Origin: a bacterium 1XD21-70
GTDB taxonomy: Bacteria > Bacillota > Clostridia > Lachnospirales > Lachnospiraceae
NCBI GenBank assembly: GCA_003669055.1
Contig: RAYB01000034.1
Coordinates: 1-55,818 of the forward strand
Direction of reading: 5' to 3'
DNA: 55,818 nucleotides
The position numbers were made by a program, and so were the translations under genes. Position 1 is the first letter of the stretch. Each line of letters begins with the position of its first letter. Below, one piece after another: positions 16,390 through 24,910 of the stretch. Under the pieces are notes generated by a model. The model was not told the origin of the DNA. It did no database searches and saw only the letters and a program-made list of their open reading frames with translations.

Positions 16390-18389
16390 AAGCATTAATT
16401 TTAAACTCTGGAATAGGGTCCCGGATGGGAGTCCTGACGTCCGAACATCCGAAATGCATGACAGAGATATCAAACCATGAGACGATTTTATCCCGTCAGT
16501 TAAGGCTGGTTGCCAGTGCTGGTATAGAAGAAGTAGTAATCACAACAGGGTATTATGATGGCGTACTAGTTAACTATTGCCAGAGTTTGGATTTACCTAT
16601 TCATTTCACTTTTGTGAAAAACCCCGTTTATGATCAGACCAATTATATCTATTCGATCTATTGCGCCAGAAAGTATTTAGATGATGATATTATCCTTATG
16701 CATGGTGACCTTGTGTTTGAAAATGAGGTTTTTGACAGGATATTGAGCCAGAAGGTTTCCTGCATGGCCGTATCTTCCACCTTATCTCTCCCAGAGAAGG
16801 ATTTTAAGGCCCAGGTGGAAAACGGCATGGTTATGAAGGTGGGAGTTGATATCTTCAATGAAGCGGTGGAGGCACAGGCGCTGTATAAGTTAAACCAAGC
16901 TGACTGGAGAATTTGGCTGAATAAGATTATTGAATTTTGCGAAGCCGGCAATACCAACGTTTATGCAGAGAACGCATTAAATGAATTGGATGGGCAGGTA
17001 AATATTGCTGCTCTTGATATACAAAATCTTTTATGCTCAGAAATTGATAATTCAGAGGATTTGGCAGTAGTATCCGGTAAGTTAAAGGAAATTGAGTCCC
17101 GCACGGTTTATATGTGTTTCTCCGCAGATATGGTTCACGGCGGCCATATTGCAATTATCAAGAAGGCACAGAAACTGGGGAAACTTATTATTGGGATACT
17201 TTCGGATGAAGCTGTTGTCTCCTATAAGCGGTTCCCGCTTGTTCCGGCATCTGAGAGAAAAAAACTTTTTGAGAATATTGCAGGCGTTTATAAGGTGGTA
17301 GACCAGGAGAATTTGTCTTACTCTGCTAACCTCGAGAAATATCACCCGGATATTGTTGTCCATGGCGATGATTGGATATCAGGTTTTCAGAAGCCGATTA
17401 GGGATGAGGTGGTGTCTATACTGGCTTCCTACGGCGGGAAGCTGGTGGAATATCCTTATTCCAGTGAACCAGAATATAAGGCAATGGAGGACCGGGCAAG
17501 AAAAGAACTCTCCATGCCTGACATCAGAAGGTCAAGACTGAAGAAGATCCTTGAAATGAAAGGATTTGTAACTGCTATGGAAGCCCACAGCGGCATTACC
17601 GGTTTGATTGTTGAGAAAACGATTGTGCATGAAACGGGTGGTTCGAGACAGTTTGATGCAATGTGGCTTAGTTCTCTCTGTGACAGTACGGCAAAGGGGA
17701 AGCCGGACATCGAACTGGTTGATATGACGAGCCGGTTCAGGACGATAGACGATATTATGGAAGTTACCACAAAACCTGTTATATTTGACGGGGACACAGG
17801 CGGGCTTACAGAGCATTTTGTTTATACGGTGAGCAGCCTTGAACGTATGGGTGTGTCCATGGTTATCATTGAAGATAAGACGGGTTTAAAGAAGAACAGC
17901 CTTTTTGGCACAGAGGTTGTTCAGACACAAGACAGTATTGAGAATTTTTCCGCAAAAATAAAGGCAGGAAAAAAAGCCCAAAAAACACAAAGCTTTATGA
18001 TCTGTGCAAGGATAGAATCTCTTATACTTGAACAAGGCATGGAGGATGCATTAAAGCGGGCATTCGCATATACAAAAGCCGGGGCAGATGCAATTATGAT
18101 TCACAGCCGGAAGAAGGATCCGGGCGAGATTAAAGAGTTCATCGTGAGGTTTAGGGAAAAGGATAAGGCTACGCCAATCGTCCTTGTGCCGACTAGCTTT
18201 AACACGGTTTACGAGGAAGAATGGAGGAAATTGGGAGCCAATATTATCATTTATGCCAATCAGCTGACAAGAACCGGTTTTCCGGCAATGAAGGATGCGG
18301 CAGAAACGATTTTGCGGACCCATAGGGCAAAAGAATGTGATGATAAATGCATGAGTATCAAAGACATTATTACATTGATTCCAGAATAA
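16386..18389 (+). CDS. Three-domain fusion: sugar-type nucleotidyltransferase, cytidylyltransferase and PEP mutase
   Basis: The 667-residue protein joins three enzymes. Residues 1-235 are a LicC-like nucleotidyltransferase with LILNSGIGSRMG and HPKCMTE. Residues 238-380 are a TagD/ECT-like cytidylyltransferase with the HGGH motif at 251-254 and HGDDW near 327. Residues 393-650 are phosphoenolpyruvate phosphomutase: FDGDTGG at 467-473 binds metal and EDKTGLKKNS at 496-505 is the full EDKxxxKxNS signature that separates true mutases from other members of the isocitrate-lyase superfamily. It should make phosphonopyruvate and also activate a phosphonate with CTP. Two nucleotidyltransferase domains on one chain are unusual. 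The start overlaps the preceding stop as ATGA, with GAGGGAGG upstream. Confidence 0.85.
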   Translation: MKALILNSGIGSRMGVLTSEHPKCMTEISNHETILSRQLRLVASAGIEEVVITTGYYDGVLVNYCQSLDLPIHFTFVKNPVYDQTNYIYSIYCARKYLDDDIILMHGDLVFENEVFDRILSQKVSCMAVSSTLSLPEKDFKAQVENGMVMKVGVDIFNEAVEAQALYKLNQADWRIWLNKIIEFCEAGNTNVYAENALNELDGQVNIAALDIQNLLCSEIDNSEDLAVVSGKLKEIESRTVYMCFSADMVHGGHIAIIKKAQKLGKLIIGILSDEAVVSYKRFPLVPASERKKLFENIAGVYKVVDQENLSYSANLEKYHPDIVVHGDDWISGFQKPIRDEVVSILASYGGKLVEYPYSSEPEYKAMEDRARKELSMPDIRRSRLKKILEMKGFVTAMEAHSGITGLIVEKTIVHETGGSRQFDAMWLSSLCDSTAKGKPDIELVDMTSRFRTIDDIMEVTTKPVIFDGDTGGLTEHFVYTVSSLERMGVSMVIIEDKTGLKKNSLFGTEVVQTQDSIENFSAKIKAGKKAQKTQSFMICARIESLILEQGMEDALKRAFAYTKAGADAIMIHSRKKDPGEIKEFIVRFREKDKATPIVLVPTSFNTVYEEEWRKLGANIIIYANQLTRTGFPAMKDAAETILRTHRAKECDDKCMSIKDIITLIPE

Positions 18390-18403
18390 TAAGAGGTATT
18401 CTC

Positions 18404-19537
18404 ATGGAGCAGAAAATAATAAGGGCAGATGAGAACTACAAAGAATTTATGGAATGGCTGAGGGATAAGAGGCCCATTCTTGTTTGTGACGGCTCTATTG
18501 ATTTTTTGACAGATCTTAGCAGGAAGCTGGAGGAGAGCGGAGAGGAGATTATCCGTTTCTCGGACTTTCAGCCTAATCCGTTGTATGAAAGTGTTGTTAA
18601 AGGAGTAGAGGTCTTCCATAATAAAAATTGTGACAGCATTATTGCGGTAGGTGGCGGATCTGCGATAGATGTGGCGAAATGTATCAAAATATATAGCAAT
18701 ATGAGTGGGGACGGCGCGGACGGGGATTATCTGAAACAAGAAATCACCGGAAACAATATACCGTTTTTGGCCATGCCGACTACTGCCGGAACAGGGTCAG
18801 AGGCAACGAAATATGCCGTCATCTATTATAACGGAAAGAAACAGAGCATAACCAGTGAGAATTGTATTCCCACAACAGTCCTTTTGGATGCAAGTGCTCT
18901 AAAGACTTTGCCCCTCTATCAGAAGAAGTCTACCATGCTGGATGCGCTATGCCATGCCGTTGAGTCCTTTTGGTCTGTAAACAGCACAGAGGTGAGTAAA
19001 GGATATAGCCGTTCTGCCATTATGGGTGTGCTGGAGAACATGGAGGGTTATCTTGCCAATACGAAAGAAGGGAATGCCGGGATGCTGCAGGCAGCACATA
19101 TTGCCGGTAAAGCGATCAATATTACCCAGACTACGGCCGGCCATGCCATGTGCTATGGGATCACCAGCTTATTTGGTGTTGCGCATGGCCATGCCGCAGC
19201 ATTATGTATCAGAAAATTATGGCCATTTATGATAAAACATATGGATGGCCATTGCTCTGATCCAAGAGGAAAAGAGTACCTGGGCAGAGTGTTTGAGGAG
19301 ATAGCCAAGGCATTTGGGTGCTTGTCGGCAGAGCAGGCAGCATGGAAATTTAATGCACTGTTTTTGGATTTAGATATGGACATTCCTGATGCTTCGGATG
19401 AAGAAGTAAGAAGACTGGCAAATGAGGTGAATCCGGTGCGGGTAAAAAACAACCCGGTGCGGTTTAGCAGCAATGAATTCTACTCCCTATATGGGCAGAT
19501 ATTAAATACTAAAGAGGCATTGGTTAAGGGGGTTTAG
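18404..19537 (+). CDS. Iron-type alcohol dehydrogenase, probable phosphonoacetaldehyde reductase
   Basis: The 377-residue protein is a group III metal-dependent alcohol dehydrogenase. GGGSAID at 83-89 binds the nicotinamide cofactor, and the metal ligands appear as D180, H184, H247 and H261. It lies between PEP mutase and phosphonopyruvate decarboxylase, the position of PhpC-type phosphonoacetaldehyde reductases that form 2-hydroxyethylphosphonate. No phosphonoacetaldehyde or aminoethylphosphonate transaminase is present, which favours the hydroxy product. ATG 18404 has AAGAGG seven bases upstream; an upstream in-frame ATG inside the previous gene is less likely. The specific substrate is inferred from context. 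Confidence 0.8.
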   Translation: MEQKIIRADENYKEFMEWLRDKRPILVCDGSIDFLTDLSRKLEESGEEIIRFSDFQPNPLYESVVKGVEVFHNKNCDSIIAVGGGSAIDVAKCIKIYSNMSGDGADGDYLKQEITGNNIPFLAMPTTAGTGSEATKYAVIYYNGKKQSITSENCIPTTVLLDASALKTLPLYQKKSTMLDALCHAVESFWSVNSTEVSKGYSRSAIMGVLENMEGYLANTKEGNAGMLQAAHIAGKAINITQTTAGHAMCYGITSLFGVAHGHAAALCIRKLWPFMIKHMDGHCSDPRGKEYLGRVFEEIAKAFGCLSAEQAAWKFNALFLDLDMDIPDASDEEVRRLANEVNPVRVKNNPVRFSSNEFYSLYGQILNTKEALVKGV

Positions 19538-19543
19538 TGGAGC

Positions 19544-20674
19544 ATGAAAGTTGAAAATTTTTTAAAAATTATAGGATCAGATTTCTATACCGGCGTTCCA
19601 GACAGCCAATTAAAGGCGTTGTGCGACTATTTAATGGATAAATACGGTATAGATCCGAAACACCATATCATAGCGGCAAATGAAGGGAACTGTACAGCAC
19701 TTGCGGCCGGATATCATCTGGCAACAGGAAAGATACCGGCCGTTTATATGCAGAATTCTGGCGAGGGTAATATAATCAACCCGGCAGCAAGCCTTTTAAG
19801 CGATAAAGTTTATGCCATACCTATGATTTTTATCATCGGATGGCGCGGTGAACCTGGAATCCATGATGAGCCTCAGCATATCCACCAAGGGGAGGTAACT
19901 GTGAGGCTTTTGGAGGATATGAATATAGCTAGCTTTATTGTTGGCAAGGATACTACAGATGATGAAGCTGCTGAGGCTATGGAACAGTTCAGGGAAGTGC
20001 TTGATTCAGGGAAAGATGCGGCATTTATAATCCGCAAGGGTGCTTTGGCAGACGCCCCTAAAATAGAATACAGCAATGGAAACATAATGACCCGTGAAGA
20101 AATCATCCGGCACATAGTGAAAGCTTCCGGTGAGGATCCGGTTATATCCACTACAGGAAAAGCAAGCCGCGAATTATTTGAGACAAGGGCATCTAATGGA
20201 CAGTCCCATAAATATGATTTCTTAACAGTGGGTTCCATGGGGCATAGCAGTTCTATAGCCCTTGGCGTGGCTATTCATAAACCGAAGCAAAAGATATGGT
20301 GTATTGACGGAGACGGGGCAGTGCTTATGCATATGGGGGCTATGGCGGTCATAGGTGCGAATAAAGTAAAAAATATGATCCATGTAGTGATTAATAACGG
20401 AGCACATGAAACCGTTGGGGGAATGCCTACAGTGGCTGGAAAGATAGATTTAGTAAAAATAGCACTTGCATGCGGTTATCCCAATGCTATAAGCGCTAAT
20501 GATTTTGTTGAACTTGATGAGGCGCTGGAAAATGCAAAGAAGAAAAATGAGTTGTGCTTCATAGAAGTGAAATGTTCCATCGGTGCGAGAGAAGACCTTG
20601 GGCGCCCAACGACTACAGCACTGGAAAATAAGCGGAATTTTATGGAATACTTGAATAGGAGCAAATCTGGATAA
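19544..20674 (+). CDS. Phosphonopyruvate decarboxylase
   Basis: This 376-residue TPP enzyme matches phosphonopyruvate decarboxylases in length and layout. The N-terminal half has E47 (in ANEGNC) for cofactor activation, and the C-terminal half has GDG at 256-258 and NN at 284-285, the ends of the TPP-binding motif. GRPTTT near the C terminus is typical of the phosphonopyruvate and sulfopyruvate decarboxylase group. It drives the unfavourable PEP mutase equilibrium forward by removing CO2, giving phosphonoacetaldehyde. It follows the dehydrogenase after six bases and is the last gene of the capsule operon. Sulfopyruvate decarboxylase is the main alternative, but the neighbouring mutase rules strongly for phosphonate. 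Confidence 0.88.
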   Translation: MKVENFLKIIGSDFYTGVPDSQLKALCDYLMDKYGIDPKHHIIAANEGNCTALAAGYHLATGKIPAVYMQNSGEGNIINPAASLLSDKVYAIPMIFIIGWRGEPGIHDEPQHIHQGEVTVRLLEDMNIASFIVGKDTTDDEAAEAMEQFREVLDSGKDAAFIIRKGALADAPKIEYSNGNIMTREEIIRHIVKASGEDPVISTTGKASRELFETRASNGQSHKYDFLTVGSMGHSSSIALGVAIHKPKQKIWCIDGDGAVLMHMGAMAVIGANKVKNMIHVVINNGAHETVGGMPTVAGKIDLVKIALACGYPNAISANDFVELDEALENAKKKNELCFIEVKCSIGAREDLGRPTTTALENKRNFMEYLNRSKSG

Positions 20675-20860
20675 GGATAAAGCAAGAGCGCCTTTGTTCA
20701 CTGAGGGCAGCATTACAAATAGAAAAATCAAAAGAACACAAGGCAATAAAAAATATTGAAAAAAGAAATCGGAAAAGATAACGGAGCCGGAAAAGAAAGG
20801 GAAAGGCTGAAAAGGCAGGGGAAAACCCGAAAAAAACAGGGAAAAACAGTAAAAAAGTGC

Positions 20861-20889
20861 TTGCATTACAAATATTGCGGTGCTATAAT
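20861..20889 (+). promoter_or_regulatory. Sigma-A promoter for the rpmJ-rpsM-rpsK-rpsD-rpoA-rplQ operon
   Basis: TTGCAT at 20861-20866 and TATAAT at 20884-20889 are separated by 17 bases. It lies between the capsule locus and rpmJ and would start a transcript with a leader of about 275 bases. No clear terminator is visible between 20675 and 20860, so read-through from the capsule operon is possible; that stretch is purine-rich and holds nothing else I can name. Confidence 0.7.
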
Positions 20890-21002
20890 GTTATGGCAAC
20901 TTTGTTAAAATGCCGGGTGAAGTTTGCCCAAAACCGGCTCTGGCTGTGGTGTATCTGTGAAAGCGGGTATGGGCCGGGGGCTGGGAGCGGGTTGTGGGAA
21001 AG

Positions 21003-21160
21003 ACACACCCCGACGGGTGTACAGTGATGCCTGGGAAGCAGGGCAGCATGAGAGAAACACACTGCGGTGGGTGAACCGTGATGTCCCAGTGCCAGGACGG
21101 GATAGGAAACGCCTGACGGATGTGGCGTGATTCCTGGAGAGCAGGGCAGCATTAAGGAAA
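21003..21160 (+). repeat. Imperfect tandem repeats in the rpmJ leader, each with small hairpins
   Basis: A 26-base segment at 21024-21049 recurs at 21127-21152 with 23 matches, and a weaker copy begins at 21078. Small stems precede the first and third copies: ACACCC/GGGTGT at 21005-21020 and ACGCC/GGCGT at 21109-21128. The whole block lies in the predicted 5' leader of the ribosomal operon. It could be a structured regulatory leader or decayed repeats. Confidence 0.45.
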
Positions 21161-21172
21161 GGAGAATTTGCC

Positions 21173-21286
21173 GTGAAGGTGAGATCATCAGTGAAACCGA
21201 TTTGCGAGAAATGCAAAATCATCAAGCGCAAAGGCAGTATCAGAGTAATCTGTGAAAATCCTAAGCACAAGCAGAGACAAGGTTAA
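21173..21286 (+). CDS. rpmJ: 50S ribosomal protein L36
   Basis: A GTG at 21173 preceded by AAAGGAG opens a 37-residue protein with [20 protein letters not shown], then [11 protein letters not shown]. The three cysteines and the histidine are the zinc ligands of the C+ form of L36. It is the first gene of the alpha operon here. In most relatives map and infA stand directly upstream; in this window they are absent from that place and the capsule locus is found instead. Confidence 0.95.
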   Translation: MKVRSSVKPICEKCKIIKRKGSIRVICENPKHKQRQG

Positions 21287-21314
21287 GTAAGAGAAAAGGA
21301 GGTGTACGACGCAA

Positions 21315-21683
21315 ATGGCTCGTATTGCAGGAGTTGATTTACCAAGAGAGAAACGTATTGAGATCGGCTTGACTTACATTTACGGGATTGGAAGAACCAG
21401 TTCAAACCGTATTCTGGCGGAGGCTGGGGTGAATCCGGATACCCGTGTCAAGGATCTGACGGATGATGAGGTCAGAAAGATCGCGTCAGTGATCGCTGAC
21501 AGCCAGGTGGTGGAAGGTGACCTGCGCAGAGAGATCGCTATGAATATTAAGCGGCTGCAGGAGATCGGATGCTATCGCGGAATCCGTCACAGGAGAGGCT
21601 TGCCGGTTCGGGGACAGAAGACAAAGACCAACGCGAGAACCCGCAAAGGCCCGCGTAAAACCGTGGCGAACAAGAAGAAATAA
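21315..21683 (+). CDS. rpsM: 30S ribosomal protein S13
   Basis: The 122-residue product is a standard S13: [20 protein letters not shown] at the N terminus, [12 protein letters not shown] for the helix-turn-helix region and a basic C-terminal tail [11 protein letters not shown] that reaches the ribosomal A and P sites. It binds 16S rRNA in the head of the small subunit. AAAGGAGGTG lies upstream of the ATG. It follows rpmJ by 28 bases in the usual operon order. The 154 bases to rpsK contain no clear signal. Confidence 0.97.
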   Translation: MARIAGVDLPREKRIEIGLTYIYGIGRTSSNRILAEAGVNPDTRVKDLTDDEVRKIASVIADSQVVEGDLRREIAMNIKRLQEIGCYRGIRHRRGLPVRGQKTKTNARTRKGPRKTVANKKK

Positions 21684-21837
21684 GCACTGGGTGCTGAATT
21701 TGACAGGTAACCCCGTTAACACGAATCAAGTTGTATGTTTTAAAAACAGGAACAAGATTCTGATATTCACAGCTTTCGGGACAGGTCTTCCCGGGAGTGG
21801 AGCGAATCAAGACGAAAGGAAAGTAGGTTAGTTTAAA

Positions 21838-22239
21838 ATGGCTAAAAAAGTGTCCACTGGAAAGAAAGTGACAAAAAAGCGCGTAAAGAAAAACGTTGAA
21901 CGCGGACAGGCACACATCCAGTCATCCTTCAACAATACGATCGTAACGTTGACAGATGCACAGGGCAATGCCCTGTCTTGGGCGAGTGCCGGAGGTCTGG
22001 GATTTAGAGGTTCAAGGAAATCTACTCCATATGCAGCTCAGATGGCTGCAGAGACTGCTGCCAAGGCAGCTATCGTACATGGTTTAAAATCTGTTGACGT
22101 TATGGTAAAGGGCCCCGGCTCGGGTCGTGAAGCAGCAATCCGTGCGCTTTCTGCATGCGGTATTGAAGTAACCAGTATCAAGGACGTAACCCCGGTTCCG
22201 CACAATGGTTGTCGTCCGCCAAAACGTAGAAGAGTTTAA
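21838..22239 (+). CDS. rpsK: 30S ribosomal protein S11
   Basis: The 133-residue product is S11, a platform protein of the small subunit. [34 protein letters not shown] and the C-terminal [16 protein letters not shown] are all family hallmarks. The N terminus is rich in lysine, as usual. Position between rpsM and rpsD is canonical. Confidence 0.97.
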   Translation: MAKKVSTGKKVTKKRVKKNVERGQAHIQSSFNNTIVTLTDAQGNALSWASAGGLGFRGSRKSTPYAAQMAAETAAKAAIVHGLKSVDVMVKGPGSGREAAIRALSACGIEVTSIKDVTPVPHNGCRPPKRRRV

Positions 22240-22254
22240 TAGGAGGTACGAAAA

Positions 22255-22848
22255 GTGGCAGTAGATAGAGTTCCTGTTCTTAAAAGATGCAGATCCCTTG
22301 GTTTGGATCCGGCTTGTCTGGGTATCAGCAAGACTTCTACCAGGCAGTTAAAAAGAGCGAACAAGAAGGTAAGCGAGTACGGAATGCAGCTGCGCGAGAA
22401 GCAGAAAGCCAAGTTCATTTACGGCGTGCTGGAGAAGCCGTTCCGCAATTATTATGCAAAGGCTGAGAAGATGGAAGGCCAGGCCGGTGAGAATCTGCTG
22501 ATTCTGCTGGAGAGAAGGCTGGACAATGTGGTATTCCGCATGGGCTTTGGGCGTACCAGACGGGAGACCCGTCAGATCGTTGACCATAAGCACATCCTTG
22601 TGAATGGAAAATGCGTGAATATTCCGTCCTATCTGGTAAAGGCCGGAGATGTGATCGAAGTGAAGGAGAAGGCGAAATCTTCTCAGAGATACAAAGCCGT
22701 CCTGGAGGTGACCGGCGGCCGCCTGATTCCGGCATGGCTGGATGTAGATCAGGAGAATCTGCGCGGCGTTGTGAAAGAACTGCCGACCAGAGAAGAGATT
22801 GATGTTCCGGTTGAAGAGATGCTTATCGTCGAGTTGTATTCTAAGTAA
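22255..22848 (+). CDS. rpsD: 30S ribosomal protein S4
   Basis: The 197-residue protein is S4, an early 16S rRNA binder and, in many bacteria, the translational repressor of this operon. [25 protein letters not shown] is split here across residues 82-106 and belongs to the S4 RNA-binding domain, followed by [18 protein letters not shown]. The N-terminal zinc cluster is largely absent, so this is a C- type protein. The GTG start has AGGAGG seven bases upstream. Confidence 0.97.
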   Translation: MAVDRVPVLKRCRSLGLDPACLGISKTSTRQLKRANKKVSEYGMQLREKQKAKFIYGVLEKPFRNYYAKAEKMEGQAGENLLILLERRLDNVVFRMGFGRTRRETRQIVDHKHILVNGKCVNIPSYLVKAGDVIEVKEKAKSSQRYKAVLEVTGGRLIPAWLDVDQENLRGVVKELPTREEIDVPVEEMLIVELYSK

Positions 22849-22901
22849 GTTTAGAATGATGGAAGCCTCGATAGACGAACCCAGAAGGAGGGGCTATAAT
22901 C

Positions 22902-23861
22902 GTGTTCGATTTTGAAAAACCAAACATTGAGATTGTTGAAATTTCAGATGATAAGAGATATGGCAAGTTTGTTGTGGAACCGCTGGAGAGGGGCTATGGC
23001 ACTACGCTGGGTAACTCCTTGAGAAGAATTATGCTTTCTTCTCTTCCGGGTGCGGCGGTTAGCCAGGTAAAAATCGAAGGCGTTTTGCATGAATTCAGTT
23101 CCATCGCCGGAGTGAAGGAAGATGTGACTGAGATCATCATGAACATCAAGAACTTATCTATTAAGAATAACAGCGACAGCAATGAGGTAAAGACTGCTTA
23201 TATTGAGTTTGAGGGCGAGGGCGTGATTACGGCTGCTGATATCCAGGCAGACCCGGATATTGAGATTATGAATCCGGAACAGGTCATCGCCACGCTCAGC
23301 GGCGGTACGGACAGTAAGTTCTATATGGAACTGACGATTTCCAAGGGCCGTGGATATGTGAGCGCTGATAAGAATAAGAATGAAGATCTGCCTATCGGGG
23401 TGATCGCGGTCGATTCGATCTATACACCGGTGGAGCGGGTCAACATGACAATCGAGAACAGCCGTGTCGGCCAGATCATTGATTATGATAAGCTGACTTT
23501 GGACGTATACACCAATGGGACTCTGGCTCCGGACGAGGCGGTCAGCCTGGCGGCAAAGGTGCTCAGTGAGCATCTGAACCTGTTCATTGACCTTTCCGAG
23601 AATGCCCGGACGGCCGAGATCATGGTGGAGAAGGAGGACAATGAGAAGGAGAAGGTTCTGGAGATGAATATCGACGAACTGGAACTTTCCGTCCGTTCCT
23701 ACAATTGCCTGAAGCGTGCCGGCATTAATACCGTGGAGGAACTGTGCAACAGAACCCCTGAGGATATGATGAAGGTTCGCAACCTGGGCAGAAAGTCCCT
23801 GGAAGAGGTTCTCGCAAAACTAAAAGAATTAGGGCTACAATTAAACCCCAGCGAAGAGTGA
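22902..23861 (+). CDS. rpoA: RNA polymerase alpha subunit
   Basis: The 319-residue protein has the N-terminal dimerisation domain ([19 protein letters not shown] near residue 30) and the C-terminal domain that contacts UP elements and activators ([20 protein letters not shown] and [12 protein letters not shown]). A charged linker, [10 protein letters not shown], separates them. The GTG start follows AGAAGGAGGGG. The stop codon lies in the loop of a 12-bp hairpin that extends into the coding sequence, see 23847-23915. Confidence 0.97.
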   Translation: MFDFEKPNIEIVEISDDKRYGKFVVEPLERGYGTTLGNSLRRIMLSSLPGAAVSQVKIEGVLHEFSSIAGVKEDVTEIIMNIKNLSIKNNSDSNEVKTAYIEFEGEGVITAADIQADPDIEIMNPEQVIATLSGGTDSKFYMELTISKGRGYVSADKNKNEDLPIGVIAVDSIYTPVERVNMTIENSRVGQIIDYDKLTLDVYTNGTLAPDEAVSLAAKVLSEHLNLFIDLSENARTAEIMVEKEDNEKEKVLEMNIDELELSVRSYNCLKRAGINTVEELCNRTPEDMMKVRNLGRKSLEEVLAKLKELGLQLNPSEE

Positions 23862-23915
23862 ATTTCTCTTCGTTGGGCTTCCCGTGAGTCGAAGAGTGAA
23901 TTTCTCTTCGCTGGG
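23847..23915 (+). repeat. Duplicated hairpin spanning the rpoA stop codon
   Basis: The arms 23847-23858 (CCCAGCGAAGAG) and 23866-23877 (CTCTTCGTTGGG) pair over 12 positions around the loop TGAATTT, whose TGA is the rpoA stop. The core of this hairpin recurs at 23890-23910 with the same loop. There is no T-run, so simple termination is unlikely; processing or partial attenuation before rplQ is possible. The remaining bases to rplQ hold further small inverted repeats. Confidence 0.55.
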
Positions 23916-24075
23916 GTGCTGCCCGGACGTAGCGGAGCAAAGTTTGGGCAGTCGGAGGTGCCGGGTGCGTAAGACCGATGGTGCAGTGCCTGGTATGGCA
24001 AAATAGAATTGGAAGCTGTGGTTTGGTAAGACCGAGTGGCGCAAACCGCACTCCGGATAAATGGAGGAAAATAAG

Positions 24076-24612
24076 ATGGCAGGTTATAGAAAGCTGGGAA
24101 GAACTTCCAGCCAGAGAAAAGCATTGATCCGCAGCCAGGTTACTTCTTTGTTGTATCATGGCAAGATCCGTACCACCGAGGCGAGAGCGAAAGAAATCCG
24201 CAAGGTTGCCGAGGGCCTGATCGCTATGGCAGTCAGAGAGAAGGATAATTTTGAGACAGTTACCGTTACTGCAAAGGTTCCGCGTAAGGATAAGGACGGT
24301 AAGAGGGTCAAAGAGGAGAAGAACGGCAGAAAGGTAACGGTCTATGATGAGGTTCAGAAGGAGATCAAGAAGGATAAGCCTTCCAGGCTTCATGCAAGAC
24401 GCCAGATGCTGAAGGTTCTGTATGATGTGACCGAGGTTCCGGCCACTCCGGCCGGCAAGAAGAAAAATACCAAGTCTGTAGATCTTCCGGCAAAGCTGTT
24501 TGATGAGATTGCGCCGAAGTATGTGTCCCGCAACGGCGGTTATACCCGTATTGTGAAGATCGGCCAGCGTAAGGGTGACGGCGCTATGGAAGTGCTGCTG
24601 GAACTGGTCTGA
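24076..24612 (+). CDS. rplQ: 50S ribosomal protein L17 with an internal insert
   Basis: The product starts [20 protein letters not shown] and ends [20 protein letters not shown], both standard L17. The protein has 178 residues, against about 120-130 in most bacteria. The extra length is an insert at about residues 57-102, charged and lysine-rich, placed just before the conserved SRLHARRQ. I chose ATG 24076 with GGAGG upstream rather than ATG 24061. It closes the alpha operon and is followed by a strong terminator. Confidence 0.95.
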   Translation: MAGYRKLGRTSSQRKALIRSQVTSLLYHGKIRTTEARAKEIRKVAEGLIAMAVREKDNFETVTVTAKVPRKDKDGKRVKEEKNGRKVTVYDEVQKEIKKDKPSRLHARRQMLKVLYDVTEVPATPAGKKKNTKSVDLPAKLFDEIAPKYVSRNGGYTRIVKIGQRKGDGAMEVLLELV

Positions 24613-24658
24613 GAAGTAAGGCCTGTTGATTATCGGTAAATGTGAGAGGGAAAAGAAG

Positions 24659-24708
24659 AGAACTGTGACATCCGGGGTGGAGTATCCCGGATGGAACGGT
24701 TCTTTTTT
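24659..24708 (+). terminator. Rho-independent terminator of the alpha operon
   Basis: CATCCGGG pairs with CCCGGATG across a short loop and the stem is extended by AGAAC/GTTCT; six T follow. The next 200 bases (24709-24910) hold no gene that I can support. They contain a separated inverted repeat, ATGCTCT with AGAGCAT, of unclear meaning. Confidence 0.85.
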
Positions 24709-24910
24709 CTTAAGAGCAAAAAATACTTGAGGTGGGCATGGTGATTGAGATTATGGAGATCTCCAGGGAAGCAGCATTCGTTTCTTCCGAGAAGTTGAAG
24801 AGGGAAACAAATTCTTAGAAGAATATGCTCTGAATGTATCCTTCACTGACTATGGGAAGGTCTCATGATTAAAGAAGCCATTGAGAGCATATATCACCGG
24901 ACAGGGGGAG

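Noticed and set aside
20924..21130. Open frame of 68 codons in the rpmJ leader
   Set aside because: It runs over the repeat block, has no homology I recognise and no good ribosome binding site.
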